From NCBI RefSeq assembly GCF_002243645.1, contig NZ_CP017704.1, positions 969,501 to 1,033,500 of the forward strand: a DNA stretch of 64,000 nt, given 5' to 3'. The DNA comes from Peribacillus simplex NBRC 15720 = DSM 1321. GTDB taxonomy: Bacteria; Bacillota; Bacilli; Bacillales; DSM-1321. Each line of letters starts with the position of its first letter. The stretch's first letter is position 1. The position numbers were made by a program, and so were the translations under genes. The notes beneath the pieces were generated by a model, which was given only the letters and a program-made list of their open reading frames with translations, ran no database searches and had not been told where the DNA came from. This document shows, in pieces, positions 28,775 to 42,316 of the stretch.

Positions 28775-28823
28775 AAAAAAATAGAGGTGACCCAATCCTA
28801 CATGATTGGGCCACCTCTATTTT
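28775..28823. terminator. Bidirectional terminator between rqcH and pyrE
   Basis: A 20-bp stem with one mismatch: AAAATAGAGGTG-A-CCCAATC (28777-28797) pairs with GATTGGG-C-CACCTCTATTTT (28804-28823) around a 6-base loop. A-T tracts flank both sides, so it serves both converging genes; its last base touches the pyrE stop. Confidence 0.93.
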
Positions 28824-29451
28824 CATGCTGAAATCCAAGCAGTATCAGCCGGATTTTCCCGCCATTTTTTTAGCTTTTCCAATTCTTCTGCTGTGATGTA
28901 CCCTTTTTCATTAGCGACTTTTATCAAAGTTGAGTAGTCACTCAACGAATGGTTAATAATGCCCTCAGCATCGAACTTTTCTTTTCCCTTTTCCAATTCG
29001 TAAGTAAAGATCGAAACGACTCCTAGAACATCACAACCAGCTTGTTTCAGCGCGTTAACAGCAGTAATCACACTTCCGCCGGTTGATATCAAGTCTTCCA
29101 CAACCACCACTTTTTGTCCTGGAACTGCGCGGCCTTCGATTTGATTGCCCTTTCCGTGCTCCTTGGCTTTGGATCGAACATAGCACATCGGTGCATTTAA
29201 TTTTTCACTCACCCAAGCTGCATGCGGAATGCCGGCAGTTGCTGTGCCTGCAACCAGTTCAACCTCAGGGAAATGCTCTTCAATCAATCCTTTCAATCCT
29301 TCCGCTATTTCATTGCGAACCTCTGGGTATGAAAGGGTTAAGCGGTTGTCACAATAAATTGGTGATTGAATTCCAGATGCCCAAGTAAAGGGGTCATTCG
29401 GCTGTAGGTACACTGCTTTTATTTCCAATAGATGTTCAGCTATCTTATTAT

Positions 29452-29458
<7 letters not shown>
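28823..29458 (-). CDS. pyrE: Orotate phosphoribosyltransferase
   Basis: PyrE joins orotate with PRPP to form OMP. The 211-residue protein carries [16 protein letters not shown], the loop [17 protein letters not shown] and the PRPP motif [13 protein letters not shown]. The ATG at 29458 overlaps the pyrF stop by 7 bases and follows GGGAGGG. A TTG 15 bases upstream is in frame but lies on the ribosome site. It is the last gene of the pyr operon and ends in the terminator shared with rqcH. Confidence 0.97.
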
Positions 29459-31853
<2,395 letters not shown>

Positions 31854-31857
<4 letters not shown>

Positions 31858-34800
31858 ATATAGCTCACCTCACGACTTATTTCCGTTTTTCCCATCGCTT
31901 CTGCCGAGAAGGTCATGGATTCTATCACTCTTAAAATGGCTTCTGCCGTATCGAGTGATGTTAGGCATGTCACTCCATTTTCAACCGATTCACGTCGGAT
32001 TCTAAAACCATCGCGTTCCGGCTGCTTTCCTTTGGTCAAAGTGTTAATGACAAATTGTGCATCCCCGTTTCGGATAACATCCAGTAGGTTTGTACCTTCT
32101 TCGCCAATTTTACCGACAATTGCAGTCGGGATGCCGGATTGCTCCAATAGGGCAGCAGTTCCGCTGGTGGCTATCAGCTTGAAACCGATATTATGGAAAC
32201 GTCTTGCTAAAAGCAGCGCCTCTTGCTTATCTTTATCCGATATCGTCAATAAGACCGAACCATGCCCTTCAATTTTGAAGCCGGAAGCGACCAGGCCTTT
32301 ATATAAAGCCTTTTCAAGTGTGCTATCTTTCCCCATTACTTCACCAGTCGATTTCATTTCAGGTCCAAGCGAAATGTCCACACCTCTTAATTTCGCAAAA
32401 GAGAAGACCGGCACTTTCACATAGACCCCAGATTGTTCTGGCACTAATCCTGATTGGTAACCTTGGCTTTCAAGCGAGTGGCCCAAGATGACCTTCGTTG
32501 CTAAGTTAGCCATCGGCACATTCGTAATTTTACTTAAGAATGGAACGGTTCGGCTAGAACGTGGATTTACTTCAATGACATACACTTCTTCATTGCTGAT
32601 GACATATTGAATGTTCAAGAGACCAATTATATTCAAGCCTTTTGCCAATCGGGTCGTATAGTCGATGATTACTTCTTTTTGTTTTTCCGTTAAATTTTGA
32701 GGCGGATAGACTGCAATCGAATCACCGGAATGGACGCCGGCACGTTCGATATGCTCCATGATCCCTGGGATAACGACCGTTTCGCCATCGGAAATGCCAT
32801 CGACTTCGACTTCCTTACCCGTCAAGTAGCGGTCTATCAAGACAGGATGATCTGGATTTATTTTCACGGCATTTTTCATGTAATGCAGCAATTCCTCTTG
32901 TTTATAGACGATTTCCATCGCTCTTCCTCCGAGTACGTACGATGGCCTTACTAATACCGGGTAACCAATGTCTTCGGCAATGACGATCGCTTCATCAACC
33001 GATGTTGCGGTTTTACCTTTTGGCTGCGGAATGCCTAAATCCTTAAGTGCCTTTTCGAATTTATTACGATTTTCCGCCCTATCCAGGTCTTCAAGTGAAG
33101 TACCAAGGATCTTCACTCCTCTTTCAACAAGACCATCTGCAAGGTTGATCGCTGTCTGTCCGCCAAACTGGACGATGACCCCTTCTGGTTTTTCCAAATC
33201 GATGACATGCATGACATCTTCAAGAGTCAATGGTTCGAAATAAAGTTTGTCGGAGATACTGAAGTCCGTTGAAACTGTTTCGGGATTGTTGTTAATGATG
33301 ATCGCTTCATATCCCGCTTCTTTAATTGCCCATACCGAATGTACGGTCGCATAATCAAACTCTACTCCTTGCCCTATCCGAATTGGGCCAGACCCCAGAA
33401 CAATGACACTTTTCTTGTCAGTAACGATGGATTCATTTTCATCTTCGTAAGTTCCATAAAAATACGGTGTTTCCGATTCGAACTCGGCAGCACATGTATC
33501 GACCATTTTGTAAACAGGGATGATCCCTTGCTTTTTCCGGTACTCATAGACGTCAATTTCGGGAACTTCCCAGATTTCTGCAATCGTTTTGTCAGAAAAC
33601 CCTAGTTCTTTAGCCTTTTGCAATACTTCACTATCAAAGGAATGTTCTTGAAGTTCCTTTTCAAAGTCGATTATCTTTTTCAACTTATGCAAGAAGAATA
33701 AATCGATCTCGCTCCATTCGTGAATGGTTTCGATCGTCTTCCCTCTTCTTAATGCTTCGCCGATATAGAATAACCGTTCATCTCCAGCTTTTCGGATCCG
33801 TTTCTCTATTTTTTCATCCTCAAACTCGTCATTCAATTCAAGATGGTATATACCCGCTTCAAGGGAACGGACAGCTTTTAAGATTGATTCCTCGAATGTA
33901 CGGCCGATTGCCATAACTTCCCCGGTCGCTTTCATTTGGGTCCCGAGCCTACGGTTGGCGCTTTCGAACTTATCAAAAGGCCAGCGCGGAATTTTCGTAA
34001 CGACATAGTCCAGTGCCGGTTCAAAGCTGGCATAGGTTTTGCCAGTGACAGGGTTCATCATTTCATCAAGCGTCAAACCAACGGCTATCTTTGCTGCAAG
34101 TTTTGCAATTGGATATCCTGTTGCTTTTGAAGCAAGTGCCGACGAACGGCTGACCCTTGGGTTCACTTCAATGACATAATATTGATAGCTGTTTGGATCT
34201 AGCGCAAGCTGAACATTACATCCACCTTCAATTTTCAAGGCACGGATAATCTTCAAAGAGGTATTTCTAAGCATTTGATACTCTCTGTCACTTAATGTTT
34301 GGCTTGGTGCGGCAACTATTGAATCGCCTGTATGGACACCGACAGGATCGAAGTTTTCCATATTACAAACGACTATTGCATTATCATTGGAATCACGCAT
34401 CACTTCATATTCCACTTCTTTGAAACCGGCAATGCTCTTCTCAAGCAAACATTGGTGAACCGGGCTGCTTTTCAGGCCACCCTCAACAATCTCGATCAGC
34501 TGCTCTTCGTTATCACAAATCCCACCGCCTGTTCCACCAAGCGTGAAGGCTGGACGAACAATGACAGGATAGCCGACTCGTTCAACGAATGTATATGCCT
34601 CTTCCAAGTTATGAATAATGTCGCTGTCAGGTACTGGTTCCCCTAGATCGTTCATTAGCGTACGGAAAAGGTCACGGTCTTCCGCTTGTTGGATAGCTGA
34701 AAGTTTGGTCCCAAGAATCTGCACATTGCATTCTTCCAGGATTCCTGCTTCGGCAAGTTCGACTGCCATGTTCAAGCCAGTCTGTCCGCCCAAGGTAGGT

Positions 34801-35060
34801 AACAGTGCATCCGGGCGCTCTTTACGAATGATTTTGCTGACAAATTCCAATGTGATTGGTTCGATATAAACCGCGTCAGCCATTTCACTGTCTGTCATGA
34901 TTGTAGCAGGGTTAGAGTTAATCAGGATCACTCGATAACCCTCTTCTTTTAAGGCTATACACGCTTGGGTTCCTGCATAATCGAACTCGGCGGCCTGTCC
35001 GATGACGATCGGACCGGAACCAATTACTAGGATGCTTTTTATATCAGTGCGTTTTGGCAT
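31854..35060 (-). CDS. carB: Carbamoyl-phosphate synthase large subunit, pyrimidine type
   Basis: The 1068-residue large subunit (PyrAB) makes carbamoyl phosphate from bicarbonate, ammonia and two ATP. It has the duplicated ATP-grasp structure ([18 protein letters not shown] in the first half, [18 protein letters not shown] in the second), two EVNPR motifs ([24 protein letters not shown]) and a C-terminal MGS-like allosteric domain, the usual target of UMP and PRPP. The start overlaps the carA end by 22 bases. It is in the pyr operon, so this is the pyrimidine-repressed isozyme; an arginine isozyme might exist elsewhere. Confidence 0.97.
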
Positions 35061-36145
35061 GTTTTTTCCCCCTTGTTGGTTGCAGCTTCAATCATTTGTA
35101 AGAATTCATTGAATAAGTAGTTGGCATCTTCCGGCCCCGGTGATGCTTCCGGGTGATATTGTACGGTGAAAGCCGGATACTTTTTATGGCGCAGACCTTC
35201 AATCGTATCATCATTCAATGCTGTATGTGTCACAATAAGATCTGTACTTTCAATTGAAAGCTCTTCAACTGTATATCCATGATTTTGAGATGTGATGGAT
35301 ACCTTTCCGGTACGAAGGTCCTTAACCGGATGATTAGAACCCCGATGGCCGAATTTTAATTTTTCCGTATCCGCCCCGTTTGCAAGTGCAAATAATTGAT
35401 GTCCTAAACAGATTCCGAATAACGGCACTTGCGTTTGGATTGTACGGATCATTTCAAGCGTCTCATGAACACTTTTCGGATCTCCAGGACCGTTCGAAAG
35501 CATCACGCCATCCGGATGATATTGCATCACTTCTTCGGCCGTGACGTTATAAGGCACAACCACGACATCACAGCCGCGTTTCGTCAACTCACGTAAAATC
35601 CCATGCTTCATGCCATAGTCTACAAGAACTACCCGCGGGCCTCTGCCCGGGCTGGAATAAGGTGCTTTTGTTGAAACCTGTTTCACTTGATTAGAAGGAA
35701 TCACCGTTGCTTTCAACTGGGAAACCACTTCTTTTGCATCTTTATTGATATTGCAGAGCGCCCCTTTAAGTGCACCTGATTTCCTGATGATTCTTGTCAG
35801 CTTTCTCGTATCGATTCCGCTTATTCCAGGTATGTTCTTCATTTTCAGATATTCATCAAGTGATAATTGGTTTCGCCAGTTGGAAGGAAGTTCTGCTGTT
35901 TCCTTAACGACGAATCCTGATATCGCTGGATTGATGGATTCAAAGTCATCCCGGTTTATCCCGTAGTTCCCGATTAATGGATACGTAAGTGTAACGATTT
36001 GACCGCAATAGGATGGATCGGATAGAATCTCCTGGTACCCCGTCATTCCTGTGTTAAAAACGACTTCACCTATTTTTTCTACGTCCCCTCCGAATGCTTC
36101 CCCAAGGAATACTGTCCCGTCTTCTAAAATTAGCTGTCTTTTCAT
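35039..36145 (-). CDS. carA: Carbamoyl-phosphate synthase small subunit, pyrimidine type
   Basis: The glutamine amidotransferase subunit (PyrAA). From the ATG at 36145 it has 368 residues: an N-terminal CPSase small-chain domain ([36 protein letters not shown]) and a class I glutaminase with SNGPGDP, the nucleophile motif FGICLGHQ and [10 protein letters not shown]. The start overlaps the pyrC stop in an ATGA. The longer frame to 36214 lies in pyrC and is dropped. It supplies ammonia to the carB product. Confidence 0.97.
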   Translation of the reverse strand: MKRQLILEDGTVFLGEAFGGDVEKIGEVVFNTGMTGYQEILSDPSYCGQIVTLTYPLIGNYGINRDDFESINPAISGFVVKETAELPSNWRNQLSLDEYLKMKNIPGISGIDTRKLTRIIRKSGALKGALCNINKDAKEVVSQLKATVIPSNQVKQVSTKAPYSSPGRGPRVVLVDYGMKHGILRELTKRGCDVVVVPYNVTAEEVMQYHPDGVMLSNGPGDPKSVHETLEMIRTIQTQVPLFGICLGHQLFALANGADTEKLKFGHRGSNHPVKDLRTGKVSITSQNHGYTVEELSIESTDLIVTHTALNDDTIEGLRHKKYPAFTVQYHPEASPGPEDANYLFNEFLQMIEAATNKGEKTCQNALI

Positions 36146-37428
36146 TCTTGAACACGTCCTTTTTCCCAAGCTATTTTTCCTTCCGCAATCGTCATGACTG
36201 GCCAGCCATAACATTTCTTTTCATTAAAAGGTGTATTTTTTCCTTTTGAAGCAAACTCTTCAGAATTAATTTCTTTTTCCGTTTCCAAATCGATGAGCAC
36301 GATATCCGCAACAGTACCTTCCTTTAGCTCTCCATAAGGAAGGGAGAAACTTTCAGATGGTTTGATTGTCATGAAATCAATCAATTGCTTTAATGTTATG
36401 ATGCCCTTTTTAACCAATTCGGTGTAAAGCAGCGGGAAGGCCGTTTCCAAACCTACTATTCCGAAAGGAGCCAGCTGCATTCCCTGCGCTTTTTCCTCTG
36501 CCGTATGCGGGGCATGGTCTGTTGCTATAAAATCGATGGTTCCGTCAAGCAGTCCTTCTATCAACGCATCCCGATCTTCACGGCCCCTTAATGGCGGGTT
36601 CATTTTATAATTCGGATCAAGTCCCGGTATATCATCTTCACACAATAATAAGTGATGCGGAGTAACTTCGGCTGTGACGCGGATACCAGCGCGTTTGGCA
36701 TCCCTTACCGTCCTTACCGATTCCTTCGTGGATATATGGCAAACGTGATAATGGCAGTCCGCCGCTTCCGCAAGGAGGATATCCCGGGCAATATGCACAG
36801 CTTCACATACGGACGGAATTCCATTGATCCCCTGTTCTTTTGAGAATCTTCCTTCATGGACGGAGCCTTTATTGATTAAGCTATTGTCTTCACAATGGGC
36901 AACAATGGCCATATCTTGAGCGGCTGCCCGTTTCATCGCTTCCAGCATCATCCCGGCTTCTTGAATGCCTACGCCATCGTCAGTAAAGGCGAAAGCACCC
37001 GTTTGTTTTAACGAAGTAAAGTCGGTCAACTCCTTGCCTGCTTCCCTTATCGTTATGGATGCATATGGAAGTACCCTGACATGAGCCGTTTCTTCAATTT
37101 TCCTGTTAAGCGCTTCAAGGTTCTCCACTGTATCAGGAACTGGCCTTGTATTAGGCATCGCCGCTACCGTAGTGAAACCGCCTCTTGCCGCTGCAAGCGT
37201 TCCACTTGCGATTGTTTCTTTATGTTCACCGCCCGGTTCGCGTAAATGGACATGCAGGTCAACAAAACCTGATGTAATAAGTAACCCTTCAGCGTCAACT
37301 ACTTTACAGTTTTCCGTTGCCAAGTTCTCGCCAATTTTTGTGATGACCTTGCCTTCTATTTCAATGTCCGCTTTTTTGAATGAGTTTTGATTATCTAGCA
37401 ATACTCCATTTTTGATTACTGTTTTCAT
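36142..37428 (-). CDS. pyrC: Dihydroorotase, class I
   Basis: PyrC cyclises carbamoyl aspartate to dihydroorotate. The 428-residue amidohydrolase has the metal motif [35 protein letters not shown]-like [12 protein letters not shown] and ATDHAPHT, together holding the zinc ligands. The ATG at 37428 (MKTVIKNG) gives exactly the B. subtilis length; the longer frame to 37461 is dropped. It overlaps the end of pyrB by 38 bases, and carA follows as ATGA. Confidence 0.97.
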   Translation of the reverse strand: MKTVIKNGVLLDNQNSFKKADIEIEGKVITKIGENLATENCKVVDAEGLLITSGFVDLHVHLREPGGEHKETIASGTLAAARGGFTTVAAMPNTRPVPDTVENLEALNRKIEETAHVRVLPYASITIREAGKELTDFTSLKQTGAFAFTDDGVGIQEAGMMLEAMKRAAAQDMAIVAHCEDNSLINKGSVHEGRFSKEQGINGIPSVCEAVHIARDILLAEAADCHYHVCHISTKESVRTVRDAKRAGIRVTAEVTPHHLLLCEDDIPGLDPNYKMNPPLRGREDRDALIEGLLDGTIDFIATDHAPHTAEEKAQGMQLAPFGIVGLETAFPLLYTELVKKGIITLKQLIDFMTIKPSESFSLPYGELKEGTVADIVLIDLETEKEINSEEFASKGKNTPFNEKKCYGWPVMTIAEGKIAWEKGRVQE

Positions 37429-38326
37429 TAGTGTTTCCCCCTTCGGATTGTTCAAGCACATTTTTTAATACAGCCATTCTAATGAACACGCCATTTTCCA
37501 TTTGTTTAAAAATTCTTGAGCGGCTGCATTCGACTAAATCACTGTCAATTTCAACACCGCGGTTTATTGGTGCAGGATGCATGATGATCGCATCCGGTTT
37601 CATATTTTTTTCACGTTGTTTGGTCAGGCCGAAACTTTTCAGATAATCTCCATTTGCCTGATCGTATTTTTCAATATGCCTTTCATGCTGTATTCTGAGC
37701 AGCATGACCACATCCGATGTAGCTACCGCATGATCGATGTCTTCATACCTTCCTAAACTGTTTGTTCTGTCAAACCATTCAGGCGGACCCGAAAATACGA
37801 CATTCGCTCCTAAACGAGTTAATGCTTCTGCATTCGATTTCGCAACCCGACTATGCCTCACATCACCGATTATCGCAATCTTCAGACCTTTGAAACTTTT
37901 AAACTCTTGTTTTATCGTCAATAAGTCCAGTAATGATTGGGTTGGATGATTTCCGCAGCCATCCCCTGCATTGATTATTGGAATCCCGATCTTCTCATTC
38001 AATTCGTCAAAATAATTATCCTGTTCATGACGGATGATCAAGGCATTTACACCTATTGCTTCTAACGTTTTAACAGTGTCATACAAGGTTTCGCCTTTTA
38101 ACACGGATGATGTACCTGCATCAAAAGGAATGACCTCAAGTCCCAATTTTCTTTCAGCCATTTCAAAGCTTGTTTTTGTACGTGTACTTGGTTCAAAGAA
38201 GAGATTGGCAACTGTGGTCTGCTGCTTTGGATTCCAGCTAGATCCGTTGGCAAAACACTCTGCCTCATGTAAAATTCTTTCAATTTCAGTTAAAGTCAAT
38301 TCATTCATGGTCAATAATTTTTTCAT
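37391..38326 (-). CDS. pyrB: Aspartate carbamoyltransferase catalytic subunit
   Basis: PyrB condenses carbamoyl phosphate with aspartate. The 311-residue protein contains [13 protein letters not shown] (carbamoyl-phosphate site), [11 protein letters not shown], the [12 protein letters not shown] motif and [11 protein letters not shown]. No regulatory pyrI chain is present, normal for Bacillus. The ATG at 38326 follows AAAGGAG. Its C terminus is a few residues longer than B. subtilis and runs into pyrC. Expression is controlled by the PyrR attenuator just upstream. Confidence 0.97.
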   Translation of the reverse strand: MKKLLTMNELTLTEIERILHEAECFANGSSWNPKQQTTVANLFFEPSTRTKTSFEMAERKLGLEVIPFDAGTSSVLKGETLYDTVKTLEAIGVNALIIRHEQDNYFDELNEKIGIPIINAGDGCGNHPTQSLLDLLTIKQEFKSFKGLKIAIIGDVRHSRVAKSNAEALTRLGANVVFSGPPEWFDRTNSLGRYEDIDHAVATSDVVMLLRIQHERHIEKYDQANGDYLKSFGLTKQREKNMKPDAIIMHPAPINRGVEIDSDLVECSRSRIFKQMENGVFIRMAVLKNVLEQSEGGNTNENSNQKWSIAR

Positions 38327-38361
38327 AGATCCTGCTCCTTTCACATTTGTGATGCGGGGCA

Positions 38362-38500
38362 TAAAAAATACCCCGCCATTAAGGACAGGGTGTAGGTCAT
38401 AAAGATTGTGAGGACACGGAATGGTTTACACTTTATCCCGTTCTCATTCATCTTTACAGCAACACCCTTTTAAGCCTCTCTGGACTTCTTTTAAAAGGTG
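38362..38500 (-). promoter_or_regulatory. PyrR-dependent attenuator between pyrP and pyrB
   Basis: The PyrR-binding loop AGTCCAGAGAGGCT lies at 38473-38486, followed downstream on the minus strand by a terminator (ACCCTGTC 38391-38384 with GGCGGGGT 38377-38370, two G-U pairs) and TTTTTT. PyrR bound to UMP/UTP stabilises the loop and lets the terminator form. The terminator 3' arm can also pair with a downstream segment. Confidence 0.92.
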
Positions 38501-38523
38501 ATTTATTGTTTTGATGCAGTATC

Positions 38524-39813
38524 TTATTTTTCAAATATATCTCCGGATATTTTTTCCCGGTCCGGAAGAATCAAGTTAAGAAGGATTCCGACGATGGCTG
38601 AAAGTGCCATTCCGGAAAGCGATACCGTTTCCGATAGTTGTACGAACGCTCCTCCGATTCCTAACACCAGGATGACTGAAGCTATCATCAGGTTTCTTTT
38701 CTTGTCAAAATCGACCTTATTATCAATCAGCATCCTCAATCCACTTGATGCGATGATACCGAAGAGCAAGATGGAAATGCCGCCCATCACAGCTGTAGGT
38801 ATCGAGCTGATGACTGCTGAAATCTTGCCGTTAAAACCAAAGATGATTGCAGTGAATGCTGCCCCACCAATGATATACACACTGTAGGCCTTTGTCATAG
38901 TCAGGACCCCAATATTTTCACCATATGAAGTCAGCGGCGGCCCACCGATGAAGGAACCAATCATGATTCCTGCTCCATCTCCTAAAATCGAGCGATGCAA
39001 ACCTGGCTTTTCCAAAAAGTTTCTGCCGACTACTTTGCTCAGTACCATCTGGTGTCCGATATGTTCTGATAAAGTTACGATGGCGACCGGTACCATGATG
39101 GCAATGACCTCCCATGAGAAGGACGGTGTATAGGTTACATATGGAAACATGAATTCAGGCATTTCCCACCATTGTGCTGACTTGATCGGTTCATAATCTA
39201 TTATTCCTGCAACAGCCGAACAGCCGTAGCCCACTATGATTCCCATTAATATGGGGATCAAGTTAATGAATCCCTTAAAGAACACGTTGCAGATGATGGT
39301 TACCGCTAAAGTGATCAGTGCAATAACTATATATGTGACGCTGTATTTATCTTGTGGATCATACATTGCCATGTCCACGGCCGTTCCGGCAAGGCTTAAT
39401 CCGATTACGATAATCACCGGACCCACCACAACCGGGGGAAGTATATTCATTAACCAGCGCAATCCGACTTTTTGGATAATCAAAGCTACTATTCCATATA
39501 TGAACCCTGCTGCAAAACAGCCGATCATGGCCGCTTCCGGGCCTCCTAAGGCTTTTGCCGCGATGATTGGAGTAATGAAAGCGAAAGATGAACCGAGATA
39601 AGCTGGGATCTGACCTTTGGTTATCAATAAGTATGAAAGTGTGCCCAATCCGCTTGAAACCAGTGCTACCGCCGGGCTTAATCCTACCAAGAATGGCACC
39701 AGCACCGTTGCACCGAACATAGCAAACAAATGCTGGATGCTTAACGTAATCCACTGGCCAGCCTTTGGCACGTCCTCGACATCCAGTACTATATCCCTTT
39801 TTGTTTCTTCCAT
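38524..39813 (-). CDS. pyrP: Uracil permease
   Basis: A 429-residue nucleobase:cation symporter (NCS2/uracil-xanthine family) bringing uracil into the cell. About 12-14 hydrophobic helices are visible, with the family segments LFAMFGATVLVPFLVGLSPAVAL, SSFAFITPIIAA, PPVVVGPVIIVIGLSLA and VVTLSEHIGHQMVLS, the Glu in the latter matching the substrate site. It lies between pyrR and pyrB, with an attenuator on each side. Confidence 0.96.
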   Translation of the reverse strand: MEETKRDIVLDVEDVPKAGQWITLSIQHLFAMFGATVLVPFLVGLSPAVALVSSGLGTLSYLLITKGQIPAYLGSSFAFITPIIAAKALGGPEAAMIGCFAAGFIYGIVALIIQKVGLRWLMNILPPVVVGPVIIVIGLSLAGTAVDMAMYDPQDKYSVTYIVIALITLAVTIICNVFFKGFINLIPILMGIIVGYGCSAVAGIIDYEPIKSAQWWEMPEFMFPYVTYTPSFSWEVIAIMVPVAIVTLSEHIGHQMVLSKVVGRNFLEKPGLHRSILGDGAGIMIGSFIGGPPLTSYGENIGVLTMTKAYSVYIIGGAAFTAIIFGFNGKISAVISSIPTAVMGGISILLFGIIASSGLRMLIDNKVDFDKKRNLMIASVILVLGIGGAFVQLSETVSLSGMALSAIVGILLNLILPDREKISGDIFEK

Positions 39814-39848
39814 TTCCGTATCCCCCTCATGAAAATTCCATCAAAACT

Positions 39849-39960
39849 GCAAAAACCCTCTTTGCGGTATACAAAGAGGGTTTCTCAGAAGGCGAATGCC
39901 TATGCATAGGCACAGCTCTCCCGATTGACTCCCCTTTGCCAGCCTCTCTGGACTGTCTTT
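39849..39960 (-). promoter_or_regulatory. PyrR-dependent attenuator between pyrR and pyrP
   Basis: The loop AGTCCAGAGAGGCT (39941-39954) is identical to the pyrB leader. Downstream a 12-bp perfect terminator stem (39853-39864 with 39872-39883) is followed by TTTTTG and further T. This is the standard PyrR attenuator layout. Confidence 0.93.
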
Positions 39961-39989
39961 AAAAGGGTAATATGAAATTTTCATGTTGT

Positions 39990-40698
<709 letters not shown>

Positions 40699-40703
40699 TT
40701 ATT

Positions 40704-40732
40704 ATAATATATCAGAAAAACGAATTTGTCAA
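40704..40732 (-). promoter_or_regulatory. pyr operon promoter
   Basis: TTGACA (40727-40732) and TATTAT (40704-40709) are 17 bases apart. The TGA in the -35 is the rluD stop codon. Transcription would start near 40697, just before the PyrR loop. Confidence 0.85.
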
Positions 40733-41646
40733 TCCTTACTTCTACGCAATTGATTAATTAGATTTTCAAACTCTTCCGGAATCGGAGCTTCGAATTCCAT
40801 ATACTCATTTGTACGTGGATGAATGAAACCTAGAAGACCGGCGTGCAACGCTTGTCCATCTAATTTCAGGGTCTTTTTCGGACCATATTTCGGATCTCCC
40901 GCTAGTGGGAAGCCAATGTATTTCATGTGAACACGGATTTGATGTGTCCTTCCTGTTTCAAGCTGGCATTCCACCAAAGTGAAAGCTTTGAAGCGTTCGA
41001 TGACACGGAAATGCGTGACAGCATTTTTGGAATTCGAATCTGTGACAGTCATGCTTTGGCGATCTTTTTTATCGCGGCCGATCGGTGCATCGATCGTTCC
41101 GAAGTCATGAGGGATCACACCATGAACTACAGCTTGATACTTACGGGTAACCGTTTTGTCAACAAGCTGCTGTACCAGTTTTTCATGTGCCATATCATTT
41201 TTGGCAACCATCAATAGACCTGAAGTATCTTTGTCGATCCGATGGACGATTCCAGGCCGCATGACACCATTGATTCCAGAAAGATCCTTGCAGTGAGCCA
41301 TCAATCCATTTACAAGCGTGCCAGATACATGTCCCGGTGCCGGATGGACGACCATACCACTCGGTTTATTAACCACGAGTACATCTGCATCTTCATAATA
41401 TATATCCAAATCCATTTCCTCTGCTACCGCATCCAATTCCTCAAGTTCAGGAATCGTCACTTCGATTGTATCGCCAGGAATAGCTTTGTAATTCGTCTTT
41501 ATCGCCGTGCCATTTACCAAAACATGATCATCCTTAATCCATTGCTGGACCTGAGTACGTGACCATTCCTCATTCAAAGTGGAAAGAGCCTTATCAATCC
41601 TAACTCCTTTTAGTGTTTCATCGATGCTGTATAACCTTTTATCCAT
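40729..41646 (-). CDS. rluD: 23S rRNA pseudouridine synthase, RluD family (YlyB)
   Basis: A 305-residue RluA-family pseudouridine synthase. It has an N-terminal S4 domain ([31 protein letters not shown]) and the catalytic motif [11 protein letters not shown] with the active-site Asp. The family modifies helix 69 of 23S rRNA in E. coli; the exact target here is inferred. It overlaps the lspA end by 8 bases. Its stop codon lies in the -35 of the pyr promoter. Confidence 0.93.
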   Translation of the reverse strand: MDKRLYSIDETLKGVRIDKALSTLNEEWSRTQVQQWIKDDHVLVNGTAIKTNYKAIPGDTIEVTIPELEELDAVAEEMDLDIYYEDADVLVVNKPSGMVVHPAPGHVSGTLVNGLMAHCKDLSGINGVMRPGIVHRIDKDTSGLLMVAKNDMAHEKLVQQLVDKTVTRKYQAVVHGVIPHDFGTIDAPIGRDKKDRQSMTVTDSNSKNAVTHFRVIERFKAFTLVECQLETGRTHQIRVHMKYIGFPLAGDPKYGPKKTLKLDGQALHAGLLGFIHPRTNEYMEFEAPIPEEFENLINQLRRSKD

Positions 41647-42109
41647 TATCTTTCTCCTTAGCGTTTTTTTCTTCTAAAAACATATGAATCACGAGCAGTC
41701 CGACACCAATTGAAAGCGCAGCATCAGCAACATTAAATACCGGGAAACTGTAGCTGAAAATATAGGTATGAACGAAATCCACTACTTCCTGACGAGCAAC
41801 ACGATCGATGAAATTACCAATCGCACCGCCTAGCATGAGAGCAAGTGCAACTCCAAGCAAAATGCTTTCCTTCGCCATTTTCTGAATATAATAGACAAGT
41901 CCAATAATGACAGCGATGGTGATGATGTAGAAAAACCACATTTGACCTTGTAGAATTCCCCATGCTGCCCCACGATTACGATGCGAGGTGATATATAGAA
42001 GGTTTTCAATAATTTCAATGCTTTCTCCGTACTCCATTTTTTTCACAATCATCCATTTTGTCAGCTGATCGAGAGCTATGACCAAAAGGGCAATCAAATA
42101 ATAAAACAC
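41639..42109 (-). CDS. lspA: Lipoprotein signal peptidase (signal peptidase II)
   Basis: LspA cleaves the signal peptide of prolipoproteins after diacylglyceryl transfer. The 156-residue membrane protein has four hydrophobic helices, [15 protein letters not shown], the catalytic Asp motif [10 protein letters not shown] and the second Asp in [11 protein letters not shown]. The start is GTG at 42109, 7 bases after GGGGG. The gene that follows ileS in B. subtilis (ylyA) is absent, so lspA is next to the ileS terminator. Confidence 0.96.
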   Translation of the reverse strand: MFYYLIALLVIALDQLTKWMIVKKMEYGESIEIIENLLYITSHRNRGAAWGILQGQMWFFYIITIAVIIGLVYYIQKMAKESILLGVALALMLGGAIGNFIDRVARQEVVDFVHTYIFSYSFPVFNVADAALSIGVGLLVIHMFLEEKNAKEKDNG

Positions 42110-42146
42110 ATTTTTTCCCCCAAACTAATCAAATCTTCACTTTTGA

Positions 42147-42176
42147 ATTGTAGCATAAACTAGAAATAATGACTAA
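42147..42176 (-). promoter_or_regulatory. Candidate lspA-rluD promoter (extended -10)
   Basis: TACAAT (42147-42152) is preceded by TGC, giving an extended -10 element. The -35 is weak (TTAGTC, 18-base gap). It lies 38 bases before the lspA GTG and after the ileS terminator, where a promoter is expected. Confidence 0.55.
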
Positions 42177-42272
42177 TCCGAAAAACAGAAGTGTGCTAAC
42201 TGCACCTGAAGAATATAGGGAAGATGGAATAAAGGCAAAATTCCCTATTGAGGATTCAGCTTTCTTTCCCAC

Positions 42273-42309
42273 AAAAAAGCCGGCCCTTCATAAAGGGACC
42301 GGCTTTTTT
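42273..42309 (-). terminator. ileS terminator
   Basis: AAAAAGCCGGTCCCTT pairs with AAGGGCCGGCTTTTT with a single bulge and a short loop, followed by T on the minus strand. It starts 8 bases after the ileS stop. Confidence 0.9.
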
Positions 42310-42316
42310 ATGGGAA

